Source: Bacillota bacterium (GTDB lineage Bacteria > Bacillota > Clostridia > Lachnospirales > Lachnospiraceae). From it: a stretch of 50,028 nt of DNA. Positions 43,037-50,028 of this stretch are shown here, in pieces (the first letter of the stretch is position 1; the number at the start of each line of letters is the position of its first letter). The DNA lies in NCBI GenBank assembly GCA_029224465.1, contig JAQXUQ010000034.1, forward strand, positions 1 through 50,028. Reading direction: 5' to 3'. The translations under genes and the position numbers were made by a program. The notes below the pieces were generated by a model. The model was given only the letters and a program-made list of their open reading frames with translations. It made no database searches and had not been told where the DNA came from.

Positions 43037-44462
43037 TATCCGTAAAGGTGCGTATCTGACAGTATTTCTGTCTTTATGCCTTCCGGTTATTCTGTCACTG
43101 ATTCTGTCCATGCTTTCCGCGGCAAGGAGAAATGCGGTCCGTATGGAAGCGGAGTGCGCGGCTGACGCGGCGGTATCTTCCGTGCTTGCCGAATTTCATC
43201 AGGAATTACTGCGCCGGTATGACCTGCTGTTCGTCGACCCTTCCTATGGGAGCGGGGATCCTTCGATCGAAAGAACGAAGTCGCACCTGATCCGATATGC
43301 CGCCGGAAATCTGCAGGGAGATGCGTTGTCCGTTCTCGCGGGAAGCAGGACGATGACCGCCGTGAAGTGCGAAAGCGCGGAGCTTTCTGGTGTCCGCCGC
43401 ATTTTTGATGATAAGGCAAAGCCTTTGAAGGAACAGATTCTTGCGTATATGACCGCGGAACCGCTTGGAGAAGCGGCAGCAGGCATCACGCAGAAGGTAA
43501 ATGCATGGAAGGGAATCGGACCGGATGCGTCCGAATGGCACAGAAAGAAGGAAGAAAATGAAAGAACGCTGCAGGAGGAACTTTCCCGCAGAAGAGAAGA
43601 AGAGCCGGAGGAACCGGAAATAGAAGATCCTGCCCGGGAAATAGAGTCTTTCCGGCTGCGGCCGGCGCTTCTTCAGATCTTCGGGACGACATCCGGCATA
43701 TCCAGAGAGCGGATGGAGGCTTCCTGCCCGTCACGCAGAGAAATTCATCGGGGAAGCGGCGGTGAAGCTTCAAATTCTCATCATTACCGGCCGGCGGATC
43801 CTGTTTTGCTTGACGAGTATTTACTGGAAAAATGCGGAGATTATACGAAAATCAAAGAAGAAAGCCGCCTTCAGTATCAGCTGGAGTATATCCTGTTCGG
43901 AAAAGAGTCGGATACCGACAATCTGGAAGCGATGCTTGGGACATTACTCCTTGCGCGCGAGGCCGCGAACTGCTCCTTTGCGTTTTCGGATGCTTCCATG
44001 AAAGCGACAGCCGGCACCGTCGGCGGCATTCTGGCGGCGGTAACATTTTCGCCGGAGCTTGCGGAGGCGTTTACGACAGCCGTGTTATTTGCCTGGGCAT
44101 ATGCGGAAAGCATTCAGGACGTCAAAACACTCGTAAGCGGAGGCCGCGTCCCTTTCCTCAAGGACAGGGAGAGCTGGAGAACGCCGGTCCGCAGCATTCT
44201 TGCGCCGTATCATTCCACACATGCGCAGGACTACGGACGCGGCTGGGATTATCGCACTTATCTGCGGGTGCTGCTGTTTCTTGAAAATGAAAATACTAAG
44301 TGCGGACGACTTCTGGATATCATCGAGTCGGATATCCGAAAGACAGATGGGAACGCGGCATTTAAGGTGGATTACTGTTTTGATACGTTTGCGGTAAATG
44401 TGAAGTTTTCCAGCGGATTCGGATATAACTGCGAGGTTCAGAGGACGGTTACTTACAATTAA
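42978..44462 (+). CDS. DUF5702 domain protein (Tad-associated)
   Basis: 494 residues. N-terminal hydrophobic helix after a short basic leader (RKGAYLTVFLSLCLPVILSL), similar to pseudopilin/TadE-TadG starts, then a large extracytoplasmic domain with a Glu/Arg-rich segment (about 195-225) and a second hydrophobic stretch (about 335-375, ATAGTVGGILAAVTFSPEL). DUF5702 proteins occur with clostridial Tad systems; the function is unknown. The best start I find is TTG 42978 (AAAGGG upstream), which overlaps flp by 59 bases; the next ATG lies past the helix. Confidence 0.75.
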   Translation: MSRRYSEQLQNGRIRLSRTDIRKGAYLTVFLSLCLPVILSLILSMLSAARRNAVRMEAECAADAAVSSVLAEFHQELLRRYDLLFVDPSYGSGDPSIERTKSHLIRYAAGNLQGDALSVLAGSRTMTAVKCESAELSGVRRIFDDKAKPLKEQILAYMTAEPLGEAAAGITQKVNAWKGIGPDASEWHRKKEENERTLQEELSRRREEEPEEPEIEDPAREIESFRLRPALLQIFGTTSGISRERMEASCPSRREIHRGSGGEASNSHHYRPADPVLLDEYLLEKCGDYTKIKEESRLQYQLEYILFGKESDTDNLEAMLGTLLLAREAANCSFAFSDASMKATAGTVGGILAAVTFSPELAEAFTTAVLFAWAYAESIQDVKTLVSGGRVPFLKDRESWRTPVRSILAPYHSTHAQDYGRGWDYRTYLRVLLFLENENTKCGRLLDIIESDIRKTDGNAAFKVDYCFDTFAVNVKFSSGFGYNCEVQRTVTYN

Positions 44463-44467
44463 AGGAT

Positions 44468-44567
44468 ATTCGCAGGTAAGCATTTTTCACAGGGCATAAA
44501 ATCATCCGCAGGGTAAGCGGTTATTCGCGGGCATCATATCATCCGCAGGGTAAAATCCCTGCGGATG
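44468..44567. repeat. Degenerate 37-bp direct repeat and 11-bp hairpin
   Basis: ATCATCCGCAGGGTAA occurs at 44501-44516 and 44538-44553, with related flanks (CACAGGGCATAAA and CGCGGGCATCATA). The second copy continues into a perfect hairpin: 44540-44550 with 44557-44567 (11 bp, loop TAAAAT). A more diverged copy starts at 44468. It lies in the 137-base gap inside the Tad locus, just before the SD of the next gene. There is no T tract, so it is a processing or stability element more than a terminator. Confidence 0.7.
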
Positions 44568-44599
44568 CTGACGGAAAATGCAGGAAGGAGGCGGAAACA

Positions 44600-45523
44600 A
44601 TGCCCTTTTTGCCGGGCGCCCGGCCACCGCGGCCGGATAAAATGAACAGAAAAGGGCCTCTCCTGCCGTTTGCAAAGAGGACATTGTCTGCGCCTCTTTT
44701 TTGGTTTTCAAAAGAATGTGCTTCTGCTAAAGCGCGGGCCAGTATGACAGTGGAAGCTGCCCTTGTACTTCCGATCTTCATCTTCTTTTTATCGAACATA
44801 TTGTATTCGTTCGAGATTCTGCGTTTTCAGTGCAATATGAAAGCGGCACTGCATGATACGGGTACGCAGATTTGTGAATACGCTTGTTGCGAGCGGTTTG
44901 GAGCGCAGGGGGAAGACGCGCACGCGGCAGCCGCCATATTATCAGCAGCCTATGTGCCTGTCAGAGTCAAATCTTATCTTGGAGATTCTTATCTTCGGAA
45001 AGGACCGGTTTCCGGCGGAAGTGGCGGCATTTCTTTCCTGCGATCAAAGATTTTATCAGAAGATGACAATGTACGCCTGACAGCAGATTATAAGGTCCGG
45101 CCGTTTATTCCGTTTCTCGCTCCGAAAGAAATACGGATGGAGAATCATTTCTTTGCGCATGCCTTCGTGGGTTTTGATCTGTCGAAGTATGCCGAGACCG
45201 GAGAGCGGGAAAAAGACGAAGAGATGGTTTTCATAACACCTGCAGGCACGGTCTACCATAAAGACAGAAACTGCACCTATCTGAAGCCGTCTGTTCACAG
45301 CATTCCCGCGCAGATGCTGGATCAGTCAAGAAGTGCGGATGGAAGTAAATACTATCCTTGTGAGTCATGTCACCCTTCAAGAACAGGGCTGGTTATTATT
45401 ACGAATGAGGGAAACCGTTTTCACGCGAATGCGGACTGTCCCGCGATCCGCAGAACGGTGCAGGAAGTTCCGCTGAGAGAAGTTGAAGGGCGTCTCGGAC
45501 CATGTTCCAAGTGCGGGCGATAG
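44600..45523 (+). CDS. TadE-like pseudopilin with two C-terminal zinc-site-like repeats
   Basis: 307 residues. A long basic leader (1-48) precedes ASMTVEAALVLPIFIFFLSN, a type IV pseudopilin-like helix with Glu at +5. After an ectodomain come two similar modules: H220-x4-C225 with C254-x2-C257, and H275-x4-C280 with C302-x2-C305. This H...C...CxxC pattern (GTVYHKDRNC, YYPCESC; NRFHANADC, GPCSKCGR) is that of the small Ada-like metal-binding domain. Placing zinc sites on a minor pilin outside the cell is unusual. GGAGG lies nine bases before the ATG. Confidence 0.82.
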   Translation: MPFLPGARPPRPDKMNRKGPLLPFAKRTLSAPLFWFSKECASAKARASMTVEAALVLPIFIFFLSNILYSFEILRFQCNMKAALHDTGTQICEYACCERFGAQGEDAHAAAAILSAAYVPVRVKSYLGDSYLRKGPVSGGSGGISFLRSKILSEDDNVRLTADYKVRPFIPFLAPKEIRMENHFFAHAFVGFDLSKYAETGEREKDEEMVFITPAGTVYHKDRNCTYLKPSVHSIPAQMLDQSRSADGSKYYPCESCHPSRTGLVIITNEGNRFHANADCPAIRRTVQEVPLREVEGRLGPCSKCGR

Positions 45524-45564
45524 GAGGCAGCCGCTTAATCGGAGGTTTTTATCCGGAGGTAGCA

Positions 45565-46020
45565 ATGGAAAATATTTTGGACGACGTCATGAGTGCCGGC
45601 GCGCTGGTTATGCTTCTTCCGTTTGCGGTGGCGGATTACAGACGTAAGGCTGTATCTGTCCGCGTAACTGTGTTCTGCGGCGTGGCGGCATTGCTTTTGG
45701 CCATGGTACTTGTTTTGCATGGCCGGATGAATGGGACAGAACTCATCGTCGAACTGATTCCTGCGGTGAGCTTTCTCTGCCTTCACATTCTGTGCCGGGA
45801 GCAGGTCGGCGCGGGCGATGGAATGGTTCTTCTGCCCTGCGGCATTTTATTGGGCGGCCTTCGGGCTTTCGCCGCGCTGACTGCAGCGCTCTTCCTATCC
45901 GGTGGTTATGCGGCGTATCTGCTGCTTTGGCATAAGGGGACGAAAAACAGCAGAATCGCGTTTCTTCCATTTCTTCTTCTTGGAACAGCCGCGGTTCTTA
46001 TTATACAGAGGTGTTTATGA
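45565..46020 (+). CDS. Second prepilin peptidase-like protein (A24)
   Basis: 151 residues, about five hydrophobic segments. Catalytic-like Asp in FAVADYRRKAVS and the GxGD-type motif in QVGAGDGMVLLPCG. It resembles the TadV-like protein at the start of the locus but is divergent, so it may process different substrates, for example TadE-like proteins versus Flp. The start at 45565 follows CGGAGGT; a longer reading lacks support. Confidence 0.78.
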   Translation: MENILDDVMSAGALVMLLPFAVADYRRKAVSVRVTVFCGVAALLLAMVLVLHGRMNGTELIVELIPAVSFLCLHILCREQVGAGDGMVLLPCGILLGGLRAFAALTAALFLSGGYAAYLLLWHKGTKNSRIAFLPFLLLGTAAVLIIQRCL

Positions 46021-46514
46021 ACAGAAAAATCACGCATCAGCGGACGGGAGCCTATATGACAGTCGAAGCATCTTTTATTGTGCCCGCGGTACTGTGCATT
46101 TTATTAATCGTGATATACTGCTGCTTTTATCAGTACGACAGAAGCTGTCTCGATATGGACGCGTATATTCTGTGTCTGCGGGAAAGTCATAGAAAAGACG
46201 CGTCTTTATGGCGCGCTCCGCAGGCATCCAAAGTAAAAGAAGCTTCCGGAAAGATGTTTGAAAACAAATATTTTCTGATCAGTGATCTGGATATGCAGGC
46301 AAAAACAAAGGGACGGGAGATCAGATGCTATGGCAGCGCGGATGTCTGCCCAGAAGGCTTTCGCGGATTCTATCTGATGCCGGAGGATATCTGGAGCCTG
46401 CGCTATGCGGGTCGGGCGACACAGACCGATCCCGCACTGCGTCTTCGAAGGCTCAGACGGCTCTTGTATTTGAAAAACGAGGTGGAAAAGAAGCTGCAGG
46501 ACAGCCGCGGATGA
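46017..46514 (+). CDS. TadE-like minor pilin
   Basis: 165 residues. Leader MNRKITHQRTG then AYMTVEASFIVPAVLCILLIVI, a pseudopilin-type helix with Glu at +5. Ectodomain with Cys at several places (DRSCLDMDAYILCLRES, IRCYGSADVCPEG). The ATG overlaps the previous stop by four bases (ATGA). Confidence 0.8.
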   Translation: MNRKITHQRTGAYMTVEASFIVPAVLCILLIVIYCCFYQYDRSCLDMDAYILCLRESHRKDASLWRAPQASKVKEASGKMFENKYFLISDLDMQAKTKGREIRCYGSADVCPEGFRGFYLMPEDIWSLRYAGRATQTDPALRLRRLRRLLYLKNEVEKKLQDSRG

Positions 46515-46531
46515 CAGACAAGGAGGTATTC

Positions 46532-47587
46532 ATGGCACAACTGAGCTGCCGCTTCTACAGTGATTCAATGCACAATTATCTGGCAGCAGACTGCAGCAGC
46601 GGCGCGGAAGGTTACCAGTACAAGATGCTGGCCGCCAATAAAATTAACGGGATTCTTCCCTGCAGTCTTCGGGTCATCGATGCGCGGACGTATCTGTATT
46701 ATGACATCACTTCCATGCAAAGCCTTTCGGAGCGGTGCGAGTCCGGACAGCAGGAAATAGATGTGCGGTTTCTTCTATATGAAATCGCACGCGCGGGAAA
46801 GTCGCTTTCGGAGTATCTGCTGGATGGGAACAGACTGCTTCTGGATGCGCATTACATATATGTAGATCCGGTGAGCGGACGCTATGGCTTTCTGTATTAT
46901 CCGGAACCGGTGGAAGGAATGACACTTAACGGGCTTCTTGTGTATCTGAGTGCGCATCTGGATCTGCGCGACAAAACAACCGCCTCCGCGATTTTCCGCC
47001 TGATCCCGCTCTCTTCCGGCACGAACTTTATTCTGCGGGAGGAGCAGCTGGATCTCCTGTTTCATCTGCCGCGGCAGGAAACAGCGGATTCCGGTGAAGA
47101 TGAGGAAGAAAGTGGAAAGGCGCATATATATGAAGAAGAGCAAGTTGCCGGAACTGTTTTGCCGGCAGAAGCCGGGCGGGGCACGGAACCTTCAGAAGAA
47201 GGGACTGGAGAAAAGGGCAGCAGTCTGTTATGGTCACTGCTGGTTATGGCTGTAGTTTTTCTACTGGCAGCAGTCTCGCTGGCTGTTCTGCCGCGCTTTT
47301 ATGCCTTTGATTCGATTATGCTGATACGTGTACGCGTATTTATGCTGATTTCTTTCGGCGGCGCAATTATGAGCGCATCGGCAGGAACGATTATCAGCTT
47401 TACAGGAAGACGGGAGAAAAAATCCACGGGTGGATCCGCAGATGAGGCAGAAGAAGCTCCTTTGATGCGAAAAACACTCGAGTATCCGGCAGATTATCTT
47501 TCCGCTGCGGAAGAAGAGAAGGCGCACGTTAACAGCACGCTCTCCGGAGACATAGACATTCGTTCGGTACGGAAAAAACAAATGTGA
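46532..47587 (+). CDS. DUF6382 domain protein lacking an FHA domain
   Basis: 351 residues. N-terminal DUF6382 domain (1-190: LAADCSSGAEGYQYKMLAAN, LLYEIARAGKSLSEYLLDGN, IYVDPVSGRYGFLYYPEPV), an acidic Glu-rich linker, two transmembrane helices (about 232-255 and 264-290) and a cytoplasmic tail of about 60 residues ending VRKKQM. Family members I know of usually end in a phosphothreonine-binding FHA domain; none is seen here. The start at 46532 has AAGGAGG; the ATG at 46511, overlapping the previous stop, is an alternative. Last gene of the Tad locus. Confidence 0.72.
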   Translation: MAQLSCRFYSDSMHNYLAADCSSGAEGYQYKMLAANKINGILPCSLRVIDARTYLYYDITSMQSLSERCESGQQEIDVRFLLYEIARAGKSLSEYLLDGNRLLLDAHYIYVDPVSGRYGFLYYPEPVEGMTLNGLLVYLSAHLDLRDKTTASAIFRLIPLSSGTNFILREEQLDLLFHLPRQETADSGEDEEESGKAHIYEEEQVAGTVLPAEAGRGTEPSEEGTGEKGSSLLWSLLVMAVVFLLAAVSLAVLPRFYAFDSIMLIRVRVFMLISFGGAIMSASAGTIISFTGRREKKSTGGSADEAEEAPLMRKTLEYPADYLSAAEEEKAHVNSTLSGDIDIRSVRKKQM

Positions 47588-47600
47588 TATGATAATTACT

Positions 47601-47621
47601 GCAGCATAAACAGGATGCTGC
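47601..47621 (+). terminator. Hairpin after the Tad locus
   Basis: GCAGCAT-AAACAGG-ATGCTGC, a 7-bp stem 14 bases after the DUF6382 stop and before the SD of the next gene. No T tract. Weak terminator or mRNA-end structure. Confidence 0.35.
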
Positions 47622-47644
47622 CCATCGGAAGGAGGCTGAACACA

Positions 47645-48055
47645 ATGAAAGATGATCAGTGCATTTTCTGCAAAATCGCAAATGGAGAAATTCCGTCGAG
47701 AACGATATATGAAGACGAACATTTCCGCGTAATTCTAGATAATGGCCCGGCTACAGACGGACATGCGCTTGTCTTGCCGAAAGACCATTATCGCGATCTT
47801 TTCGAGATGCCGGAGGATCTTGCCGCGCAGGCTATGAAAACAGCGAAAAAAACAGCTGAACTGCTTAAAGAGAAGCTTCATGCGGATGGCTTGAATCTAG
47901 TTCAGAATAATGGAGAGGTTGCCGGACAGACGGTACCGCATTTTCACATTCATCTGATTCCGAGGTACAAGAATGACGGCCAGACAATTGCCTGGAACGC
48001 AACGCACCCGGACGATGCGCAGCTGGATGCCGTTCTTGATAAGGTTACAAAGTGA
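47645..48055 (+). CDS. HIT family nucleotide hydrolase/transferase
   Basis: 136 residues, Hint branch. Zinc-ribbon-like start CIFCKIANGEIPS, substrate segment LVLPKDHYRDLFEM, and the catalytic histidine triad HFHIH. Probably hydrolyses AMP-amine substrates. GGAGG upstream of the ATG at 47645. It ends nine bases before fumA. Confidence 0.93.
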   Translation: MKDDQCIFCKIANGEIPSRTIYEDEHFRVILDNGPATDGHALVLPKDHYRDLFEMPEDLAAQAMKTAKKTAELLKEKLHADGLNLVQNNGEVAGQTVPHFHIHLIPRYKNDGQTIAWNATHPDDAQLDAVLDKVTK

Positions 48056-48063
48056 GGAAGAAA

Positions 48064-48927
48064 ATGCAGGACACGCAAAGTGCCATCCGGGATTTGGATG
48101 TACATAAGATAACAGACGCAGTCAGACAGATGTGTATTGACACGAATCATACGCTGTCCGCAGATATGCGGGAGAGGCTGCAGAAGGCACAGGAAACCGA
48201 AAAATCCGAACTCGGCAGAAAAGTGCTGGAACAGCTCGAGCTGAATTTGAAAATTGCCGGTCAGGACCAGATACCGATTTGTCAGGATACCGGTATGGCA
48301 GTTGTTTTTATGGAAATTGGTCAGGATGTGCATCTTTGCGGCGGAGATCTGACAGAGGCTGTTAATGAAGGCGTCAGGCAGGGATATGTAAATGGCTATC
48401 TCCGAAAATCGGTTGTCAGTGATCCTCTGGTCAGAAAAAATACCGGCGATAACACGCCTGCTGTTCTGCATGTCAGCATTGTACCGGGAACAAAGGTCCG
48501 CATTACAGTTGCACCGAAAGGGTTTGGCAGCGAAAACAAAAGCCGCATTTTTATGCTGACGCCTGCGGATGGGGAAGACGGTGTGATCGCAGCTGTTGTT
48601 CAGGCGGTGAAGGACGCGGGACCGAATGCGTGTCCGCCTATGGTCATCGGTGTCGGGATCGGCGGGACATTCGAACGCTGCGCCCTGCTTGCCAAAAAAG
48701 CGCTCACGCTGAACACGCAGGAGCATTCAGAAGACGAGCACATCGCAGCGCTGGAAAAGACCATTCTTGAAAAAATAAACCGGACAGGGATCGGTCCTGC
48801 AGGACTTGGCGGGACAAACACAGCGCTTTCCGTCCGCATTCTTACGTATCCGACGCATATTGCCGGCCTTCCGGTTGCGGTAAATATCTGCTGTCATGTA
48901 AATCGTCATGAAACTTGTGAACTGTAA
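48064..48927 (+). CDS. fumA: Fe-S fumarate hydratase (or tartrate dehydratase), alpha subunit
   Basis: Class I two-subunit hydro-lyase that interconverts fumarate and malate (or acts on L-tartrate), using a [4Fe-4S] cluster. 287 residues. Cluster Cys candidates: PICQDTGM, CPPMVIGVGIGG, and Cys after GTFER. Sequence alone does not separate fumarase from tartrate dehydratase; the fumarase role is the default in Clostridia. The ATG at 48064 follows GAGGAAG; GTG 48052 would overlap the HIT stop. The beta subunit follows. Confidence 0.92.
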   Translation: MQDTQSAIRDLDVHKITDAVRQMCIDTNHTLSADMRERLQKAQETEKSELGRKVLEQLELNLKIAGQDQIPICQDTGMAVVFMEIGQDVHLCGGDLTEAVNEGVRQGYVNGYLRKSVVSDPLVRKNTGDNTPAVLHVSIVPGTKVRITVAPKGFGSENKSRIFMLTPADGEDGVIAAVVQAVKDAGPNACPPMVIGVGIGGTFERCALLAKKALTLNTQEHSEDEHIAALEKTILEKINRTGIGPAGLGGTNTALSVRILTYPTHIAGLPVAVNICCHVNRHETCEL

Positions 48928-48937
48928 GGGGGACAGA

Positions 48938-49492
48938 ATGGACAGGCATTTTGAAACGCCACTGACAAAAGACAAGCTTTCATCGCTGCATGCCGGAGAT
49001 ATGATTTATTTAACAGGAACCATCTATACAGCCAGAGATGCGGCTCATAAGAGAATGGATGATGCACTGAACCGCGGAGAAGCATTGCCGTTTGATATCA
49101 AAGATCAGACGATCTACTATATGGGACCTTCACCGGCAAGCGGTGGAAGACCTATAGGAGCAGCAGGACCGACAACAGCGGGAAGAATGGATAAATACAC
49201 CCCAAGACTTCTGGATCTGGGCCTGAAAGGCATGATCGGAAAAGGAAGACGAAGCAGTGAAGTAAAAGAGGCTGTAGTTAGAAACGGCGCTGTTTACTTT
49301 GCAGCCATTGGAGGAGCGGGAGCTCTTCTGTCCAAAACAATTAAAGCAGCGGAAGTAATTGCATATGAAGACCTTGGAACAGAAGCAATACGCAAACTTA
49401 CGGTGGAGGATTTCCCTTGTATTGTTGTACTGGACGCCTATGGCAATGATTTGTACCAGCAGGTAGAAAACCGTACTACATCTTGCGATTGA
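48938..49492 (+). CDS. fumB: Fe-S fumarate hydratase (or tartrate dehydratase), beta subunit
   Basis: 184 residues, partner of the alpha subunit: in split class I enzymes alpha carries the cluster and beta completes the substrate site. Family segments: AGDMIYLTGTIYTARDAAHKR, YYMGPSPASGGRPIGAAGPTT, GLKGMIGKGRRS, and FPCIVVLDAYGNDLY near the end. AGGGGG before the ATG at 48938. The last codons overlap the -35 box of the tRNA-Ser promoter. Confidence 0.93.
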   Translation: MDRHFETPLTKDKLSSLHAGDMIYLTGTIYTARDAAHKRMDDALNRGEALPFDIKDQTIYYMGPSPASGGRPIGAAGPTTAGRMDKYTPRLLDLGLKGMIGKGRRSSEVKEAVVRNGAVYFAAIGGAGALLSKTIKAAEVIAYEDLGTEAIRKLTVEDFPCIVVLDAYGNDLYQQVENRTTSCD

Positions 49493-49517
49493 CAAAGCCT
49501 TCGCATGTCCGTATAAT
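49489..49517 (+). promoter_or_regulatory. tRNA-Ser promoter
   Basis: Perfect consensus: -35 TTGACA (49489-49494), 17 bases, -10 TATAAT (49512-49517). The -35 overlaps the fumB stop. Transcription would begin about 45 bases before the tRNA. Confidence 0.88.
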
Positions 49518-49570
49518 ACAATATACTTGCTGAAAAGCGAGAACTTATTATTTACATTTAATGAGGCATT

Positions 49571-49660
49571 GGAGAAATACTCAAGTGGCTCAAGAGGCGC
49601 CCCTGCTAAGGGTGTAGGTCGGGTTAAACCGGCGCGCGGGTTCAAATCCCGCTTTCTCCG
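49571..49660 (+). tRNA. tRNA-Ser(GCT)
   Basis: 90 bases. Acceptor GGAGAAA (49571-49577) pairs with TTTCTCC (49653-49659), discriminator G. D arm with GTGGCTCAAGAGGC. Anticodon loop CTGCTAA (anticodon GCT, reads AGC/AGU). Long variable arm (GTCGGGTTAAACCGGC). T arm GCGGGTTCAAATCCCGC. CCA is not encoded. Confidence 0.95.
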
Positions 49661-49708
49661 CTTGAATGCAGCGTCAAATAAAAATTCGAAAGAAATTTAA
49701 ATTTGTGC

Positions 49709-49736
49709 TTGACATTCGATAAGACTTTGATATAAT
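49709..49736 (+). promoter_or_regulatory. Strong promoter P1 of a downstream stable-RNA operon
   Basis: -35 TTGACA (49709-49714), 16-base spacer, -10 TATAAT (49731-49736). First of two tandem promoters; no gene starts between them and the window end. Confidence 0.75.
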
Positions 49737-49740
49737 ACAT

Positions 49741-49768
49741 ATTGCTGTCGCAAAAAATCGACAGCAAT
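49741..49768 (+). other. 10-bp hairpin at the start of the P1 transcript
   Basis: ATTGCTGTCG (49741-49750), loop CAAAAAAT, CGACAGCAAT (49759-49768): perfect stem. It covers the expected P1 start, so it would be the 5' end of that RNA. No T tract. Confidence 0.55.
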
Positions 49769-49843
49769 CGTGAGGTTTAATTCGAATAACAGCAATGAGA
49801 ACAAATTGAAGTTGGTTCTTCCAAAAAGTTCTTGAAAAAGCTG

Positions 49844-49872
49844 TTGACAAAGAGTAAACCAAATGGTATTAT
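49844..49872 (+). promoter_or_regulatory. Strong promoter P2 of a downstream stable-RNA operon
   Basis: -35 TTGACA (49844-49849), 17-base spacer, -10 TATTAT (49867-49872). Together with P1 this tandem layout is that of Firmicute rRNA operons. The RNA would start near 49879. Confidence 0.8.
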
Positions 49873-49880
49873 AAACGAGT

Positions 49881-50028
49881 TGCGTCCCAAGGACGCAGGG
49901 CTTCGAAAGAAGCTTCTGAATCTTCCAAATCAAATATTGACAATCAAACAGAAATGCAACCCTGAATACATTCTAATGAATTTATTCAGAACATTCCAAG
50001 AATGTTCGAAGGACATCGGAAGATGTCC
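49881..50028 (+). other. Structured leader: five short hairpins up to the window edge
   Basis: Stems: TGCGTCC/GGACGCA (49881-49897, loop CAA); GCTTC/GAAGC (49900-49913, GNRA loop GAAA); 49962-49989 (7 bp, one mismatch, 4 bp, loop TAAT); GAACATTC/GAATGTTC (49989-50007, loop CAA); GGACATC/GATGTCC (50011-50028, GNRA loop GGAA). No reading frame with an SD is seen. Probably the 5' leader of an rRNA or other stable-RNA transcript; what follows is outside the window. Confidence 0.55.

Overview
The window is a replication-origin region of a monoderm, anaerobic Clostridia bacterium, most likely a member of Lachnospiraceae. The gene order around the origin is the Firmicute one. Running left from the origin on the minus strand are rpmH, rnpA, yidD, yidC, jag, mnmE, mnmG, rsmG, parA, parB, a DUF4446 gene, serS and a DUF3881 gene. 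Running right on the plus strand are dnaA, dnaN, yaaA, recF, gyrB and gyrA. DUF3881 next to serS, DUF4446 next to parB, DUF5702 and DUF6382 in a Tad locus, and the split class I fumarase all point to Lachnospiraceae. The species is not identified. Several genes appear to start at TTG behind good Shine-Dalgarno (SD) sequences.

Layout. Positions 1-140 hold the 5' half of a tRNA-Arg(CCT) whose sequence changes abruptly just after the anticodon loop. Positions 168-4843 are the parAB-serS side, followed by two perfect parS sites and a degenerate one in the parA-rsmG gap. A third perfect parS lies at the centre of a 44-bp perfect palindrome at the end of mnmG. Positions 12739-13278 are the origin, with DnaA boxes, the rpmH promoter and the dnaA promoter, and further DnaA boxes lie between dnaA and dnaN. 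Between gyrB and gyrA are three tandem 40-nt stem-loops with exact 42-nt periodicity and compensatory base changes, which look like an undescribed RNA element.

Positions 22117-30148 are envelope, stress and housekeeping genes: a MORN lipoprotein translationally coupled to a LysR regulator, a DacA-type carboxypeptidase, thioredoxin, TrmB, a membrane-anchored unknown and FtsH. Positions 30301-33518 are a copper module: a CsoR operator-promoter, csoR, and a CopA ATPase with a CopZ-like domain fused at its C-terminus. Positions 33522-35290 hold a Crp/Fnr regulator, a palindromic operator, a DUF1858 redox protein and an unknown protein. On the minus strand, 35315-37748 encode a DNA glycosylase, a YqeY protein, a DUF212 (PAP2-like) membrane protein and an RmlD-type reductase.

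Positions 37883-47587 are a Tad (type IVc) pilus locus of monoderm type: promoter, prepilin peptidase, TadZ-like, CpaF/TadA, TadB, a TadC with an inserted Ig-like domain, Flp pilin, DUF5702, a TadE-like protein with two zinc-site-like repeats, a second prepilin peptidase, a second TadE-like protein and a DUF6382 protein without an FHA domain. The end holds a HIT hydrolase, both subunits of an Fe-S fumarase/tartrate dehydratase, tRNA-Ser(GCT), then two strong tandem promoters and a run of small hairpins. This suggests that a stable-RNA (probably rRNA) operon starts at or beyond the right edge.
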